Below are positions 7,888-16,049 of a DNA stretch of 64,000 bases, in pieces (the stretch's first letter is position 1; every line of letters begins with the position of its first letter). The position numbers were made by a program, and so were the translations under genes. The notes beneath the pieces are model-generated. The model ran no database searches, had not been told where the DNA came from, and worked only from the letters and a program-made list of their open reading frames with translations. The stretch comes from Rhizobium halophilum. Its GTDB lineage: Bacteria; Pseudomonadota; Alphaproteobacteria; Rhizobiales; Rhizobiaceae. The DNA is taken from contig NZ_JAKJHS010000011.1 in NCBI RefSeq assembly GCF_021648825.1, forward strand, positions 1 to 64,000. Direction: 5' to 3'.

Positions 7888-10298
7888 ACGAACCGGAAGT
7901 CGTCCGCATGCAGGCTTGCCAGCGAGAGATCCTTCACCGTCAAGGCGTTTGATGCGTTGTAACTGATCAGGACATCCGCACCTTGCTGTAAGGCTGCCTC
8001 AAGCATGGCAGTGTAATCCGCAAAGATGTCACTGGCGAATTGTATGACGTCGTCGGTGCTCACGGAAAAGTCGTGGATGACATCCAGCCCGAAACCACGT
8101 TCAAAGTAGAACACATCGCTTCCCAGGCCGCCGACAAGCAGGTCATTTCCTATCTGACCATACAGCCTGTCGTTCCCGTCTCCACCGATCAGACGGTCAT
8201 TGCCTCCTCCCGCAACGAGAACGTCGTGCCCTGCCGCACCCGATAGAGTGTTGGCCCCAGCATCTCCGTAGAGGCGGTCATTGAAGCGACTTCCGGCCAA
8301 ATTCTCTACCGAGTAGTAGGCGTCGCCGGCGGCATCATAGGTATTAACCCCGGGCGAAGCCAAACTTGCTCTGATCCCTACGGCAGCCGTGGCATAGCTC
8401 GCCGTATCAGACCCACTTCCGCCGTAGAGCCTGTCAGCGCCGGCGCCTCCCACCAACACGTCATTACCGGCGTCGCCACTTACGACGTCATTTCCACCTG
8501 CACCATTAAGATGATTGTTCCCGGTATCGCCGTAGAGGCGGTCACTATGCGACGATCCTATCAGGTTCTCGATAGAGGAGTAGCTGTCGCCTGCGGCGTC
8601 TCCTGTATTGGATGAGGGTGTGGCGAGTGAGCTAATAACGGCCTTTCCGGCTGTCGCGTAGGACGCCGTGTCGGTGCCATTTGCGCCATAAAGACGGTCC
8701 GAGCCGGCGCCTCCCAGTAGGAGGTCATGACCATCCCCGCCAGAAAGGGTATTTGCACCGCTGTTGCCGTAGAGCCGATCATTATACCTGCTGCCGGTGA
8801 GGTTCTCGATCGAGGAATAGCTGTCGCCCTTTGCGTCATTTGTGTTCATGCTGGGGGAGGTCAGATTGGCGTAGACAGCAACCGCGGCTGTGGCATAGCT
8901 GGCCGTGTCGGAGCCACTCCCACCATAAAGCTTGTCCGCTCCAATCCCTCCATACAGAAGATCACTTCCGGCATCTCCGCTGAGGATGTCGTCTCCCTTG
9001 CCACCGCTGAGGACGTTGGCCGCTGCGTCGCCGTACAATCGATCACCATAACTCGAGCCGGCCAAATTTTCGATTGAGGAGTAGCTGTCGCCTGATGCTT
9101 CCCCACGATTGGAGGTGGGGGAGGCGAGATTAGCGATAACACTCGCTTTAGCACCTGCATAGGAAGCAGTGTCGGAGCCTGTGCCACCGTAGAGCCGATC
9201 TGCACCCAGTCCTCCTACCAACGTGTCGTTACCCGCATCACCGCTGAGCGTATCGTTTCCGGAATAACCCCAAAGGACATTCTTGGCTTGGTTGCCGATG
9301 ATCGAATCAGCAGCACTGCCACCCCTGACGTTCTCGATCAGCGAAGCAGCATTCCCGTTATGCAGCAGGGCATTGTAGATATTGCCCCGAGCATAACCGT
9401 CGTTGGGGCCGCCTCCGAGATACGCCGTTTGATCGGCACTGAATAACGACGCTTTACCAGGCCGCAAATCGATTCGAAGGCTGGTCGAATAAGCGCTGAG
9501 GTCAAACGTGTCTACCCCGCCTCCGTCCCAGACGGTTGCGAACACCTCATCTCCGGCGGCCGCAATGCCGACCTTACCATCCACCAGTGTCGCGCCTGAG
9601 CCCGGCTTCCACTGATAGACTGTGTTTCCGCTGTTGGTGGTATAGTCCGCGCCGTACATGTGCTGTAGCCCAGCGATGTCGGCCATCATGTATGATTGAG
9701 GAGCACTCGTAGGGCCATAGTAGTACCCAAGCCCCCCGCCGGTGTACCCTCGATAGGTTAGACTCGAGTATTCTAAGCTATCATAGCTAGAAGGAAGTGC
9801 TGCGAAGCCACCCTCCGCTTCATGACCGTGCTTCAACCCGAGCGCATGGCCGATTTCGTGCAGCATGGTATGCCACTCATAGTTACCAGCCACTGGGCTG
9901 CGGTAGTCGTGCTGGCGCCCGAACCAGACATCGCCCGCCTGGGCGTATTGGCCTGGCAGATACGCCCAGGCCGTAGAAGGCTCGCTTGATTCACCAAAGC
10001 GTACCGTTGCAGTCGTGGCCGTGCCCGCAGAGATCGAGAGGTTGGTGAAGCCTTCGACCGAGAATCCGTCATTAGCGGAGGTGCCGTAGGAGATCTCTAA
10101 GGCAAAAAGAGCGGTAGCGGTTTGCGCCGAGGAGATTGCTCCAAAACTAAGTGGTTCTCCTGAGTAACTGTAGCTTCCGGCGCTTGTCGGAAAGGCGTAG
10201 GTGACCGGGCTTGCCCAGGCATAGCCACTCAGCACGCCGTCGATCAGCACGCTCCCGGTGGGAGAGAGTCTTTTAGCCAAAGTGAAGCTGCCCGTCAT
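7884..10298 (-). CDS. Serralysin-like M10 metalloprotease with RTX repeats, type I secretion substrate
   Basis: 804 aa. The protease domain (about 1-260) has the zinc motif [11 protein letters not shown] (His147, Glu148, His151, His157) and the Met-turn SYMMADI near 202-208. Peptidase_M10 C-like and RTX segments follow: many nonapeptides of the GGxGxDxLx kind arranged in four longer modules of roughly 85-95 residues, each containing [15 protein letters not shown] and [11 protein letters not shown]. The extreme C-terminus ([14 protein letters not shown]) has the hydrophobic ending typical of uncleaved type I signals. No N-terminal signal peptide is seen. Calcium binding on secretion is expected from the family. 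It is first in an operon with its ABC exporter and adaptor. Confidence 0.88.
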   Translation of the reverse strand: MTGSFTLAKRLSPTGSVLIDGVLSGYAWASPVTYAFPTSAGSYSYSGEPLSFGAISSAQTATALFALEISYGTSANDGFSVEGFTNLSISAGTATTATVRFGESSEPSTAWAYLPGQYAQAGDVWFGRQHDYRSPVAGNYEWHTMLHEIGHALGLKHGHEAEGGFAALPSSYDSLEYSSLTYRGYTGGGLGYYYGPTSAPQSYMMADIAGLQHMYGADYTTNSGNTVYQWKPGSGATLVDGKVGIAAAGDEVFATVWDGGGVDTFDLSAYSTSLRIDLRPGKASLFSADQTAYLGGGPNDGYARGNIYNALLHNGNAASLIENVRGGSAADSIIGNQAKNVLWGYSGNDTLSGDAGNDTLVGGLGADRLYGGTGSDTASYAGAKASVIANLASPTSNRGEASGDSYSSIENLAGSSYGDRLYGDAAANVLSGGKGDDILSGDAGSDLLYGGIGADKLYGGSGSDTASYATAAVAVYANLTSPSMNTNDAKGDSYSSIENLTGSRYNDRLYGNSGANTLSGGDGHDLLLGGAGSDRLYGANGTDTASYATAGKAVISSLATPSSNTGDAAGDSYSSIENLIGSSHSDRLYGDTGNNHLNGAGGNDVVSGDAGNDVLVGGAGADRLYGGSGSDTASYATAAVGIRASLASPGVNTYDAAGDAYYSVENLAGSRFNDRLYGDAGANTLSGAAGHDVLVAGGGNDRLIGGDGNDRLYGQIGNDLLVGGLGSDVFYFERGFGLDVIHDFSVSTDDVIQFASDIFADYTAMLEAALQQGADVLISYNASNALTVKDLSLASLHADDFRFV

Positions 10299-10428
10299 GA
10301 TGGTTACCCTGGCCGTTGGTCGCTGTGGTGTACGTGTATAAGGGAGTCCTTAATGAAGGTGTCAACTTGTATCAACAGCAAGTTCTTGCGATGAAGCTCT
10401 TGCATACACAGCGGCTTCCATCGTTTCA

Positions 10429-10602
10429 GTGGCAGGCGATCTCCCGCCATTGGACGGTAGCCCAGCCGATAGTGGCGACGGCACCGGCAGCGGCGGCGGC
10501 AACACTGGGGGCGATGATGGCGATGACGGCGACGATGGAGATGATGGTGACGGAGATGGCGACGACGGCGATGGCGAAGGTAGCGACGGTGATGACGACT
10601 GA
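10429..10602 (+). CDS. Possible short acidic Asp/Gly repeat protein, or end of a broken gene
   Basis: A frame starting at GTG 10429 encodes 57 aa whose second half is almost pure Gly/Asp (GDDGDDGDDGDDGDGDGDDGD type). The same frame is open upstream to a TGA near 10354 without an ATG. It lies in the region divergent from the protease gene. The composition recalls calcium-binding low-complexity tails, but the lack of a start and of a binding site leave it doubtful; it may be the relic of a longer protein. Confidence 0.25.
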   Translation: MAGDLPPLDGSPADSGDGTGSGGGNTGGDDGDDGDDGDDGDGDGDDGDGEGSDGDDD

Positions 10603-10716
10603 TCCGACCGGCCGACCTGATCTCAGTCAGAGCCGAGAAAGTTAAAGTCCTACTAAATTCAGCAATCCGCTGTTGAGAATTTGAAGGCACAAGGGGTCTT
10701 GATCCCGGAGTGGCCT

Positions 10717-10965
10717 ATGGAACCTGCATCAGACCGTCGACGATACCCGCGAAAGATCCAGATATGGAGCGGACGATTGTTGGTTAATGGTGACGCAGTT
10801 GACTGCGCGGTTTCCAACACCACGAAGTATGGTTTGAAGTTGATCACCGAAACGGGCATCGATTTGCCCGATGAAGCCGTGGTTGAGTATCCAGATGGAA
10901 CGACGCGCCGATGCTCCGTCAGATGGCGAAGTCAGAATGAGGTGGGCGTCAGCCTGGAGGACTAA
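10717..10965 (+). CDS. PilZ-domain protein (small)
   Basis: 82 aa from ATG 10717 with GGAG 6 bases upstream. The order RRRYPR near residue 7 then a beta-rich body with a CAVSNTTKYGLKL segment fits a single PilZ domain; the RxxxR part of the cyclic-di-GMP site is present, while the usual D/NxSxxG second motif is altered (SNTTKYG). Such proteins sense or once sensed cyclic-di-GMP. It stands alone between the RTX locus and the ligase gene. A second PilZ protein is at 13684. Confidence 0.6.
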   Translation: MEPASDRRRYPRKIQIWSGRLLVNGDAVDCAVSNTTKYGLKLITETGIDLPDEAVVEYPDGTTRRCSVRWRSQNEVGVSLED

Positions 10966-11023
10966 GGTGTATCTGCCAAGTCGCGGACACTGAATGTTAA
11001 GCAGTCGGTGATGCAATGGGCTG

Positions 11024-12079
11024 ATGACGAAGCGCCCGCGCAAGACATCGAAGCCGCTGCTCGTCGACGAGGATCTGCCGCTGAAGAGCGGCAAGGTTCG
11101 CCGGCGTGATCCGAAACAGCCCGAGCTTCCCTTCGACCCCATGCCGGAGCGGGTTGAGCCCTGCCTGGCAAAGCTGGTCGCAAAGCCTCCGCGCGGCGAG
11201 GAATGGTCCTACGAACTGAAGTGGGACGGGTACCGGCTGGCCGTTCATATCGAGCCGGGGAGGGTGCGGATCATCACCCGGGGCGGGCACGACTGGACGC
11301 ATCGCTTCCCCGGCATCGAGGCCGCAGCGCGCGAATTCATGCCGAACACGATGATCCTCGATGGAGAGGCCGTTGTTCTCAACGAGCAGGGCATTCCAGA
11401 CTTCGGTCGACTGCAGAACTCGTTGGGCACAAGCGGACGCGGCCCTGGCAAGTTGGCCGCGGGAAATGCGATCCTTTTCGCTTTTGATCTGCTCTACCTG
11501 GACGGCCATGACCTGACGAAGATGGAATACTCGGCACGCCGGCATCTGCTTGAGGATGTTCTGGCCGGTCGTGACGGCGGCGTCAGGCTCTCGGAAGAGT
11601 TCGACGAGGATCCTGACGAGCTGCTCCGGCATGCCTGCGCGCATGACCTCGAAGGCATTATTGCGAAGCACCGCGAGCGGCCGTACAGATCGGGACGGAC
11701 CGGCGACTGGCTGAAGATCAAGTGCGTGCAAAGCGACACCTTCGCCATCGTAGGCTACGAGCCTTCGACTGCATTGCCCGGTGCAATCGCGAGCCTCCTG
11801 CTCGCGGCCCGCTATCGGGACGGCTGGCAGTATGTCGGCAGTGTTGGGACCGGGTTCAAGCATGACGAGGCGCGGCGGCTGAAGAAGCAGCTCGACAAGC
11901 TCAAGACCCGGATTCCGGTGGTCAGCGTACCGGGGAAGAACCTGGTGATGACGGGTCCATCGCTATCGGCGGAGATCGAATATCGCGCATGGACCCACAC
12001 GGGAACGCTGCGCCATGCATCGTTTAAAGGGTTGCGCGAAGAAGAGGACTGGTCGGAGGTTTACCGGCTGCCGGACTAG
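11024..12079 (+). CDS. Stand-alone ATP-dependent DNA ligase (LigD ligase-domain type)
   Basis: 351 aa. The nucleotidyl-transferase motif I is ELKWDGYR with Lys66 as the expected AMP acceptor. Further motifs follow in order: TRGGHDWT, ILDGEAVVLNEQG, FAFDLLYLDG, EGIIAKHRERPYRSGR and DWLKIKC, then an OB-fold domain (residues about 240-345) ending HASFKGLREEEDWSEV. It corresponds to the ligase domain of LigD; polymerase and nuclease domains are absent. Rhizobia often carry several such ligases associated with Ku-dependent end joining. No ku gene is in the window. A frameshifted 3' copy is at 16050-16307. The stop overlaps the end of a convergent small gene by 4 bases. Confidence 0.88.
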   Translation: MTKRPRKTSKPLLVDEDLPLKSGKVRRRDPKQPELPFDPMPERVEPCLAKLVAKPPRGEEWSYELKWDGYRLAVHIEPGRVRIITRGGHDWTHRFPGIEAAAREFMPNTMILDGEAVVLNEQGIPDFGRLQNSLGTSGRGPGKLAAGNAILFAFDLLYLDGHDLTKMEYSARRHLLEDVLAGRDGGVRLSEEFDEDPDELLRHACAHDLEGIIAKHRERPYRSGRTGDWLKIKCVQSDTFAIVGYEPSTALPGAIASLLLAARYRDGWQYVGSVGTGFKHDEARRLKKQLDKLKTRIPVVSVPGKNLVMTGPSLSAEIEYRAWTHTGTLRHASFKGLREEEDWSEVYRLPD

Positions 12080-12303
12080 TGTGTGCTCGGGGGTACGTCC
12101 ACGGCGCGGCAGGTGATCGACCAGTCCGATCCCTGATAATGCCCCTGCACCATTCGATCCAACTCCAGAAAGATGAGGGCTTCCAGCAGCTCTGGAATAG
12201 GTGCGTGTTTCGCCATCAGATTGAGCGTCTCCTCGACCGTCATTGTTCGCTCGACCGAGCCTGCTGGCGACGTGAAGCTGACGTGAATGAAGCGTGCGGG
12301 CAT
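12076..12303 (-). CDS. Small protein, unknown function
   Basis: 75 aa, MPARFIHVSFTSPAG, then a helical part (VEETLNLMAKHAPIPELLEALIFLELDRMVQGHY). No signal or membrane segment. It converges on the ligase gene with a 4-base overlap. I do not recognise it; the amphipathic composition and clean spacing make it a plausible gene. Confidence 0.4.
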   Translation of the reverse strand: MPARFIHVSFTSPAGSVERTMTVEETLNLMAKHAPIPELLEALIFLELDRMVQGHYQGSDWSITCRAVDVPPSTH

Positions 12304-12344
12304 GGCTGCAAACTAGGTGGAGCGTGGCGATCGACAAGTAGGCC

Positions 12345-12608
12345 TCATCCCAGTCCCATTGCCTGGACGTCGTAGGCAAGCCCGCAACGATCGTAGTAGG
12401 GATTGCCGATCTTTTCGCAGCCTTCCGCCGCGGCGATCCTCAGTCGAAGCGAGGGGAGGCACACGTCGCCTACCTTTGCCTGCATGGCATCGGCATCGTA
12501 CCTGCGGCGCATGCCGCACTGGTGGCATACGAGCATGATCTTCCTCCCGGCGAAGTCGCTGAGGTGAGGGTCACGTGGTTCATCATCGGGTAGTGGCTTT
12601 CGGCGCAT
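12345..12608 (-). CDS. Small cysteine-rich (zinc-ribbon-like) protein A
   Basis: 87 aa from ATG 12608. It contains CHQCGMRRRYDADAM, Cys50, Cys64 and Cys75; the CxxC and the WSR-type RRRYD stretch suggest a one-sided zinc knuckle. The function is unknown. The 70 bases before its start closely match the 70 bases before another Cys-rich gene at 19836, although the two proteins are largely dissimilar. An upstream lipoprotein gene reads in the same direction. Confidence 0.5.
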   Translation of the reverse strand: MRRKPLPDDEPRDPHLSDFAGRKIMLVCHQCGMRRRYDADAMQAKVGDVCLPSLRLRIAAAEGCEKIGNPYYDRCGLAYDVQAMGLG

Positions 12609-12680
12609 GGCGGTTGTCTCTCGTGTTGAGACCGCCGCATCGGTCGAAGGTGTTGCCCGCCGGCACTTGGGTGGAGAGCT
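12609..12680 (-). repeat. Leader segment shared with the 19837 region (copy A)
   Basis: On the plus strand the stretch accgccgcatcgg followed by ttgcccgccg and cac-tgggtgg recurs at 19857-19902. The match runs right up to the start codon of the gene behind each copy, so the segment acts as a common 5' leader or promoter, or marks a duplication boundary. Confidence 0.6.
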
Positions 12681-12738
12681 ATTGGAGCAGGCGAGGGATG
12701 CAGTCAAGCATCATCCTCGCGGCTACTCCTGCTGCCTA

Positions 12739-13104
12739 CTAGCGACGCTCTGGCACCCAGATACGGCGCCCGTCGCGCATTACCCAGCGCCCATCACGGT
12801 CGCCGTCATTAGCGGAGCGGGTGTCGCGATCCCGGTCGGGGCGGCTTCTGCCGTCATCACTATTCCGACGTCCATCCCACCTTGAATCTCTCCCGCGCCG
12901 GTCATCATCACCGCGTACATCGCGCCGGTCATTGTCACGGCGGGCATCGCGGTCCGGTCGGCGGTCACCTCGGTCGTTCCTGTCAATGCGATCATAGCGC
13001 GGTCCAGGCTCGCGGGCGACGTAGGAACCACCCTCGCTTACGCAGCCTGCCATCATGAGGCAGGCAAGAGTGAGAGCAGATGCGCTGCTTAGCTTATTGA
13101 TCAT
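12739..13104 (-). CDS. Asp/Arg-rich lipoprotein, unknown function
   Basis: 121 aa from ATG 13104 (AAGGAG about 8 bases upstream). The lipoprotein signal has lipobox LMMAGC at residues about 16-21. The mature protein is dominated by alternating Asp and Arg (DRNDRGDRRPDRDARRDND), probably disordered and polyampholytic, and ends GRWVMRDGRRIWVPERR. Similar RD-rich lipoproteins with a terminal RW(V)-repeat occur in Rhizobiaceae without assigned role. Confidence 0.6.
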   Translation of the reverse strand: MINKLSSASALTLACLMMAGCVSEGGSYVAREPGPRYDRIDRNDRGDRRPDRDARRDNDRRDVRGDDDRRGRDSRWDGRRNSDDGRSRPDRDRDTRSANDGDRDGRWVMRDGRRIWVPERR

Positions 13105-13219
13105 GTTTGCCTTCTCCTTGACTCGCAAGGACATGGGACTCCGCTGTGGGATGGCAAGGTCAGAGCCGACGGTAACGGACGCGAGGAAGATCAGAGGCTT
13201 GAGGCTAAGGGGGTATTAA

Positions 13220-13300
13220 TTGGCCGTGTCAGGCGGAACCTTCATCTGGTTCTCTGAGATCCTAATCACTGGCCTTCGTAAGTGGCTGCGGATCGACTAA
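13220..13300 (+). pseudogene. 3' fragment of a DUF1515-like gene
   Basis: The 26 codons read LAVSGGTFIWFSEILITGLRKWLRID in two parts (LAVSGGTFIWFSEI, LITGLRKWLRID) and end in TAA. They align with the C-terminus of the protein at 3981-4379 (GLTAGGFAIWMSDTF, VPVFRKWLRID). A stop codon directly precedes the fragment, so the rest is lost. It marks a second, deleted copy of the lysis-cassette end. Confidence 0.7.
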
Positions 13301-13491
13301 CGCTTGCCCCATCCCTTCTTGCGACAGAGGGCTTCAGCCGCTGCGACAGCCGCGCCTCGACCGGGGAAGGGCCCAACGATGTCCATCTTCCCACGGAAGT
13401 TGATGATCGCGCACCTGGTCAACACATCATAGATGATGTGCATGCCCTTCTCATAGGGCTCCTCGGGGGCATTCTCCGTTGCATGCTGCAT
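13297..13491 (-). CDS. Small protein, unknown function
   Basis: 64 aa from ATG 13491 with GGGGA upstream: MQHATENAPEEPYEKG then IIYDVLTRCAIINFRGKMD and VGPFPGRGAAVAAAEALC. The C-terminal helix GRGAAVAAAEALCRKKGW is a common ending of short rhizobial proteins. No signal or membrane segment. It converges with the DUF1515 fragment, overlapping its last bases. Confidence 0.45.
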   Translation of the reverse strand: MQHATENAPEEPYEKGMHIIYDVLTRCAIINFRGKMDIVGPFPGRGAAVAAAEALCRKKGWGKR

Positions 13492-13683
13492 GTGATCGTC
13501 CCCGCGAATCGTACGCGGTATCCTACGGGCAATCGCCAACAGGGGAACCCCTGGCCCGAACAGGCGCCGATGAGAAATAACCCCTAAAAAGTAGTCGTGA
13601 GTCGCTTTCTAGCAGTTTCGTTAACTTTGATGAAGCCAGAGCCTGCCACTTTCAGGACACCAACAGCGTGAGGAACTGGAAGT

Positions 13684-14031
13684 ATGCACCACTTCAAGAC
13701 GGCGATCCCTGCGGACGGAAAGAAGCCTAGACGTGCAGCCCGCAGGCGAACCTGCGCAGAGGTGCTTGTCACTTACATGGGGACAGAGACTAGGGGACTG
13801 ATCCGAGACCTATCGACGACGGGCGCGGCAGTCGAGCTAAGAGGATATTTCCAGGGGATGGTCGGCAGCTCTGTGACGCTACGTTGTGATGGGCTGTGCA
13901 CGGTAGAAGCGAAGGTCCGCTGGTACCGAAACTGCCGCATTGGGGTCGAATTTGACTGCAGCTCGAACACTGCTGCGAAGGTGCACGCCTATTTCAAGTA
14001 TTTCCACAAAGACGCACTTGTCGCGATGTAG
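13684..14031 (+). CDS. PilZ-domain protein
   Basis: 115 aa. RRAARRR near residues 17-23 supplies the arginine motif, and DLSTTGAAVEL near residues 41-51 the D-x-S-x-x-G motif of PilZ domains, so cyclic-di-GMP binding is plausible. The rest (VEAKVRWYRNCRIGVEF) is the standard PilZ barrel ending. It is a single-domain protein, which in rhizobia often affects motility or polysaccharide output. It stands alone. It keeps a better binding motif than the PilZ protein at 10717. Confidence 0.75.
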   Translation: MHHFKTAIPADGKKPRRAARRRTCAEVLVTYMGTETRGLIRDLSTTGAAVELRGYFQGMVGSSVTLRCDGLCTVEAKVRWYRNCRIGVEFDCSSNTAAKVHAYFKYFHKDALVAM

Positions 14032-14168
14032 GGTGGCGGACCGAGAGAATTTTGCAGCGGCGGGGCTCCGCAGCGAGCCTGCCGGCGTTGTGCGGGTTGA
14101 CGTAAGTGCCACAGGGCCCGGATGGTGGCGTCTTGGTGATCAAACGCTCGTTTGCTACACAAGCTCTC

Positions 14169-14669
14169 ATGATCGTACGACCAGAAAATCCTCGGGATGT
14201 CGAAGAGATCCGTGCGCTTGTCACCGCCGCGTTCGACGGTGCCCCACATAGCGACGGGACAGAGGGAGCCATTGTTGATGCCCTGAGGGAGGGAGGCGCG
14301 CTGTCGGTTTCCCTTGTGGCAGAACGAGAGGGTGAGATTGTCGGCTATGTCGCCTTCTCCCCCGTCCAAATCGATGGGAGGGATGTTGAATGGTACGGCC
14401 TAGGCCCCATTGCCGTACGACCTGACCGACAGCGGCAAGGGGTCGGAGTTCGTTTGATAGAAGCCGGTCTAGCACAGATAAAATCCATCGGTGCCGCTGG
14501 ATGTGTCGTTCTCGGCGATCCTGGCTATTATTCCCGATTTGGGTTCCAAGCCGATCCTGCTCTGACCTTTCCCGGTGTTCCTCCAGAGTATTTCCAGTGT
14601 CTGGATTTTGGGACACATACTTGGCAAGGGGCCGTCGTCGTTTATCATCAGGCCTTCTACGGAGCGTAG
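14169..14669 (+). CDS. GNAT-family N-acetyltransferase (YhbS-like)
   Basis: 166 aa from ATG 14169, MIVRPENPRDVEEIRALV. The acetyl-CoA site shows as GLGPIAVRPDRQRQGVGVRLI (split here: GLGPIAVRP, DRQRQGVGVRLI) near residues 80-100, and CVVLGDPGYYSRFGF is the typical YhbS-group motif. The length is normal for the family. The substrate cannot be told. It is a single gene with no operon partner; the frame is open further upstream but the chosen start matches the family N-terminus. Confidence 0.8.
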   Translation: MIVRPENPRDVEEIRALVTAAFDGAPHSDGTEGAIVDALREGGALSVSLVAEREGEIVGYVAFSPVQIDGRDVEWYGLGPIAVRPDRQRQGVGVRLIEAGLAQIKSIGAAGCVVLGDPGYYSRFGFQADPALTFPGVPPEYFQCLDFGTHTWQGAVVVYHQAFYGA

Positions 14670-14814
14670 TCGGCTTCTCGGAGCAGCAATTTCCTGTTCC
14701 GTGAGGCATGAGAAAGTTCGTCAGGGAACGGGTCTTATCACTCACACCGGTTCCAGAAGCGCCTGCGCACGCCTACACCGATGTCAACGAGCGCTGTGTA
14801 ATCGTCGCAGACCC

Positions 14815-14972
14815 GCGCTCTATCTCCTTGCCCGTGCCAAGCACGATGTGCAGATCCCGGATCATGCTGGCGGCGGTTCACAGCGCCTCTTGAGCCTCTT
14901 CTGGCGTATTCGCATGAATGCCGATCTCGCCGCCCGCACCAATTCCGGGATGAAATCTGTGGTGTTGCTCAC
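14815..14972 (-). pseudogene. Internally deleted copy of the 'TTDFI' small-protein gene
   Basis: From GTG 14972 the frame reads MSNTTDFIPELVRAA, matching MPTTTDFISELVRAA of the intact gene at 15719-16039. It then jumps, after loss of the middle and a frameshift, to a C-terminal part AASMIRDLHIVLGTGKEIE matching AAAMIRDLHIMLDSGTEID. An in-frame TGA also lies just before AAS. The copy cannot make the full protein. Confidence 0.7.
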
Positions 14973-15466
14973 AGCCGCGTCCTTATCGCCAGCCCGAAGC
15001 CGTGGCCATTTGATATGCCAGTAAACCCCCCACTGTGATTATGCCGACCGCCAGAACCACGTTCAATAAAATCTGCATCAGTCAAACTCCGGTATCTCAC
15101 CTGTTGGAACAGGCTCCACGGACGGTCGTCACTCCGCAAGGGGGAGCCCATAAGAGCAGAGTTTTTCTGCCGTTCCAACCACTCCACCTCTCCCACTCGC
15201 GTCATCTCCTCCACCAGCGCCTCCGGTAACTCTTGCTGTTGATTAAGCACGGGTAGCAGCAGGTCGAGGGTCAAGGGCTTGAGGCGAAGCTCATACAGGG
15301 CGATCGGCTGGAGCACCTCATCGTCGTCCTCACCCAGCTCACGGCCCTTGATCAACTCCATTCGATGAGCCGCCGCCTCTGTCACGGTTTCTTCCATGCT
15401 GCGGCAGTAGCCAAGAAGAATGTCGGAGCCAGGGACGATCTGGAAGGCGAACAGGTTGTTCATCAT
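14969..15466 (-). CDS. 'MMNNLFAF' protein copy 1, with read-through C-terminal tail
   Basis: 165 aa from ATG 15466 (GGAG 5-8 bases upstream). The first 95 residues are nearly identical to the protein at 17008-17295: MMNNLFAFQIVPGSD, SMEETVTEAAAHRMELIKG, GELGEDDDEVLQPI-like acidic part and LLLPVLNQQQELPEALVEEM. Where copy 2 stops with TAG after GEVE, copy 1 has TGG and runs on for 70 codons through sequence that also holds a 31-aa membrane ORF in another frame. The tail is probably accidental. No known family or signal. The upstream flank is also shared between the copies. Confidence 0.55.
   Translation of the reverse strand: MMNNLFAFQIVPGSDILLGYCRSMEETVTEAAAHRMELIKGRELGEDDDEVLQPIALYELRLKPLTLDLLLPVLNQQQELPEALVEEMTRVGEVEWLERQKNSALMGSPLRSDDRPWSLFQQVRYRSLTDADFIERGSGGRHNHSGGFTGISNGHGFGLAIRTRL
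14983..15078 (-). CDS. 31-residue single-helix membrane protein
   Basis: MQILLNVVLAVGIITVGGLL followed by AYQMATASGWR. Nearly the whole peptide is one transmembrane helix. A ribosome binding site (CCGGAG) lies 8 bases before the ATG. It lies inside the read-through tail of the gene at 14969-15466, in another frame, and just upstream of the TTDFI relic. Tiny membrane peptides of this sort often attach to larger membrane proteins; the partner is unknown. Confidence 0.5.
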   Translation of the reverse strand: MQILLNVVLAVGIITVGGLLAYQMATASGWR

Positions 15467-15577
15467 GGCACTCCGTTGGATTGGAGCGCCACCATAGCAA
15501 AGTTTGGCAGGAGGATAAGGGGAGGGAACGAAGGCGCGTTCCTGGGGTGCGAAGGCTCGCTGAAACAACTGGGCATG

Positions 15578-15608
15578 AAAAAAGCCCGTCAGGGGAACGG
15601 GCTTCTTT
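15578..15608 (-). terminator. Rho-independent terminator
   Basis: On the minus strand an 8-bp stem AAGCCCGT/ACGGGCTT with a 7-base loop is followed by TTTTTT. It lies 110 bp after the stop of the gene at 15719-16039 and before the next minus-strand gene. Confidence 0.75.
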
Positions 15609-15718
15609 CAGATGCACGGACTGGAGTTCCTGCTCAAATAACCCGCAACAGCGGGAGAGGTTCCGGGAATAGGTAAATTGCCGCCGCGAACCCACGGCGG
15701 CGAGCTAAAGCTCCACCT

Positions 15719-16039
15719 TCAGTTCCCCGGCAAAAGATCTATCTCAGTCCCGCTGTCCAACATTATATGCAGGTCACGGATCATGGCCGCAGCATCAAGC
15801 AGCGCTACCTTTGCCTGGTCCCGTGTAGCGACCCCACGAAACAGCCGACCTTGAACCGCTTGCAGATCGACAACCGCGTCTGCCGCCGTCCTGCTGCTCG
15901 GGATGCCTGCTGCTTCGCGCATGTCGCGGATGGTCACGCCGGCGCGTTCTAGCAGCCGGCGCGTCTCATAAGCTCGAAGCCTCTCAATCTCGTTGGCAGC
16001 ACGCACGAGCTCAGAGATGAAGTCTGTGGTGGTGGGCAC
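15719..16039 (-). CDS. 'TTDFI' small protein, intact copy, unknown function
   Basis: 106 aa from GTG 16039: MPTTTDFISELVRAANEIERL, a mostly helical middle (TRRLLERAGVTIRDMREAAGIPSS in two helices) and the C-terminal AAAMIRDLHIMLDSGTEID. No signal or membrane part. Two degraded relatives lie at 14815-14972 and 19530-19580, so this family has been copied repeatedly in this region. The start abuts a truncated ligase fragment on the other strand, as if this gene landed within the ligase. Confidence 0.55.
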   Translation of the reverse strand: MPTTTDFISELVRAANEIERLRAYETRRLLERAGVTIRDMREAAGIPSSRTAADAVVDLQAVQGRLFRGVATRDQAKVALLDAAAMIRDLHIMLDSGTEIDLLPGN

Positions 16040-16049
16040 TAGTCGAAAT

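Noticed and set aside
10304..10690. His/Arg-rich open frame on the minus strand
   Set aside because: It is the complement of the GAT/GAC repeat tract and has no start support or family.
12760..13040. Repetitive stretch in the RD-rich lipoprotein as a DNA repeat array
   Set aside because: The periodicity is short, imperfect and explained by Arg-Asp coding; no spacers or fixed unit.
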